64,000 nucleotides of DNA from Candidatus Woesearchaeota archaeon. GTDB taxonomy: Archaea > Nanobdellota > Nanobdellia > Woesearchaeales > JAHWIC01. The notes beneath the pieces are model-generated. The model worked only from the letters and a program-made list of their open reading frames with translations, was not told the origin of the DNA and made no database searches. The translations under genes were made by a program, and so were the position numbers. This document shows, piece after piece, positions 63,501-64,000 of the stretch (position 1 is its first letter; each line of letters starts with the position of its first letter). The DNA is taken from positions 1 to 64,000 of the forward strand of contig JAHWIK010000027.1 in the NCBI GenBank assembly GCA_019322485.1. The letters run 5' to 3'.

Positions 63501-64000
63501 CGAGAAAGCGCCATCAAAGTTTTATATGGACGGGGACTATGGAATCAAAGCACATAAAGAAACAGGCTATCCGGAATGGAGCTATAGGTATGACCAGATT
63601 AAGTTCAAAACAGGCCCTGACTCAGATGAGGCTAGAAAGCCTACGCACAGGGACCATACTGGATACAATCCAGACAGATACATAGCAGAGCGTGATTTTG
63701 CTGGCTGCTTTGGGCAGAATTATGTGCTTGACTTGAAAGGCACCAGTAAAATGAAGCTTGATCCTTTCAAGGATCACATTGCGACATTCCAATGCTTATG
63801 TGTGAGTGGGGTATACAACAGGCTGCAGTTAATCAAGAACATACTTACTGCTATGCAGAACTGCCTTGTTACTGTAAGAACAACAGGTACTGCTGATACT
63901 GGTGTCTGTAAGGAATTGTTTTCGCAGTATGTTTGCTCATTAGTGTGGTACCTTATTTCTTTCCTGGAAACTGGCTGCCTGCCATGGGGCGGAAAAGGAA
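60550..64000 (+). CDS. Surface protein family A (A3), 3' partial at the window edge
   Basis: The frame is open from the ATG at 60550 to the last base (1150 residues) and has no stop in the window. The signal peptide (1-27) ends MPLYTALVFA like A1 and A2. Ig-like domains and a fibronectin type III-like domain (about 155-255, LVELGWHQANETDFDKYIIYRS) follow, then a conserved beta domain (about 450-610) with several cysteines. A hydrophobic helix (about 640-660) leads into a long Cys-rich insertion absent from A1 and A2 (about 695-1010). The C-terminal domain begins at C1082 (CLCVSGVYNRLQLIKN), matching CLCLPGIVYN of A1. From A1 and A2, which have 136-146 residues after this point, the gene should end roughly 200 bases beyond the window. 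A B-type gene may follow. Confidence 0.78.
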   Translation, partial: MNHNKFIAMLLIKLILVMPLYTALVFAQPQQQGPSISVTIPRYYNKRVIDITGGVSPYSIVRLYVDNNLLMSLPRPETEDSVFEFNNINLGSHGTTRTIKIVAEDQAGNTNEEEFLITVDEEKPEISVRGIPEYAFESRIRLNGSVNKEVTINAYVVPAVIDTVEPAKIYGLENKSVRPNLVELGWHQANETDFDKYIIYRSDVGVIAAVSPVDYNAYNDVLVNSNETYTYRVAAMDLAGNVGGQSDPLTVTVPQGGRTGIKKPEAIDPSKDRGLQKTITATEDFNFEIELGEDGPYNIRLEATDAAGNTLIIENHTILDTKPPEFEEILPRTSTRIYETYAKEVDIEGRTKPFTKVKIYLNEISGVEDFSTISDSTGFFRLNDVDITSYFRGSLMPEHVGVGELESRYGVVEEESGRHARKVTIYFVAEDRFGRTAEATVIYNIVTCWEGKFEWNARPLLEYQSPSWLSVERLGEGTESIYFFFNFTYLGEGRDARIEGINFQRACDDYIMKDPRYNISCQIMPSSCTAKGNDDNTMQYVACDLGQYDGFNDFGEDDWVDFFGAINNEMIFPFRVTIRYSHIIGNNRTRGHQTFCEPVTFVVDSSKVDFRDVLPDWLLYDAVDSINETITTLNEWQEQIKNVLEYLGIGCVIAFGLKTVATIYRRFVCYWEGFQEETKKMFDKGVESGEYEAKEGEEACKAKQDERNKLSDADLETDCTQCHGAWDFEENLYIAYRTLCDRVFCHDSPARWTENKPDAELYEAAIKEVNQCGGDDRGVKGQPLTQISCAPLRKAGALDTPTIDKNNAGDECYQARVMLRDKIPDIVVFVKEKDSEEGKTGIHHFTSVSLQAPRAGFKPDINFYAKEVEGSLKNSYYTANVKTCEEVCGKESKHLRCIPSEQCLALNAPESEDKKKKIREMNIGLDPDKAKYSSKRAGYTRDCVFGNPSGYLPDKINYMNVEPDTEFPGDTLKNTKECCCVYESEKAPSKFYMDGDYGIKAHKETGYPEWSYRYDQIKFKTGPDSDEARKPTHRDHTGYNPDRYIAERDFAGCFGQNYVLDLKGTSKMKLDPFKDHIATFQCLCVSGVYNRLQLIKNILTAMQNCLVTVRTTGTADTGVCKELFSQYVCSLVWYLISFLETGCLPWGGKG

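Overview
The window looks like a chromosome segment of a DPANN archaeon of the Woesearchaeota/Pacearchaeota kind. The evidence is archaeal BRE/TATA promoters with short or no leaders, an archaeal RNase P subunit (Rpr2/Rpp21 type), a methionyl-tRNA synthetase fused to an EMAP-type OB fold, ribbon-helix-helix and tandem-HTH regulators, a SpoIIM membrane protein, low GC with AGA/AGG arginines, and very many secreted proteins rich in Asn-x-Ser/Thr sequons. There are no rRNA, tRNA, CRISPR or insertion sequences that I can see. Most of the coding capacity goes to large exported or membrane-anchored proteins. The lineage is inferred from protein character, not from a phylogeny.

Layout. 1-11106: an operon of three adhesin-like proteins with a calcium theme (EF-hand protein, a 2138-residue Ig-like repeat protein, a carboxypeptidase-regulatory/MopE-like anchored protein), ending in a convergent coiled-coil gene. 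12511-12837: RNase P subunit. 12923-16088: a secreted Ig-like protein with a small anchored partner. 16522-37405: three giant proteins built from the same extracellular modules. The first is translationally coupled to a 55-residue ribbon-helix-helix protein. The second is followed by a tandem-HTH gene. The third is coupled to a second tandem-HTH gene upstream and a MinD/ParA ATPase downstream. A 204-residue stand-alone copy of the shared module and a SpoIIM gene lie between them. 37454-40842: a housekeeping island (DegT-like PLP enzyme, zinc-ribbon protein, MetG).

40928-64000: a repeated cassette of three exported protein types. A is Ig-like with a Cys-rich CLPGIVYN membrane domain. B is a low-complexity middle with a beta C-terminus. 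C has a class III-like GQIT signal anchor. They occur as A1-B1-C1, then after a small divergent region C2-A2-B2-C3-A3. A3 is open to the right edge (60550-64000).

Regulation is unusually visible. The two ribbon-helix-helix genes each sit behind palindromes or repeated operators on their own transcription start. The two tandem-HTH genes flank or follow long, helically phased arrays of ACTTACA sites shared by the promoters at 24529 and 29356. A triple-hairpin intergenic element of about 120 bases occurs three times (16198, 24233, 44292) in both orientations. Together these suggest an elaborately controlled set of alternative cell-surface proteins, one of which may be positioned by its own MinD-type ATPase.
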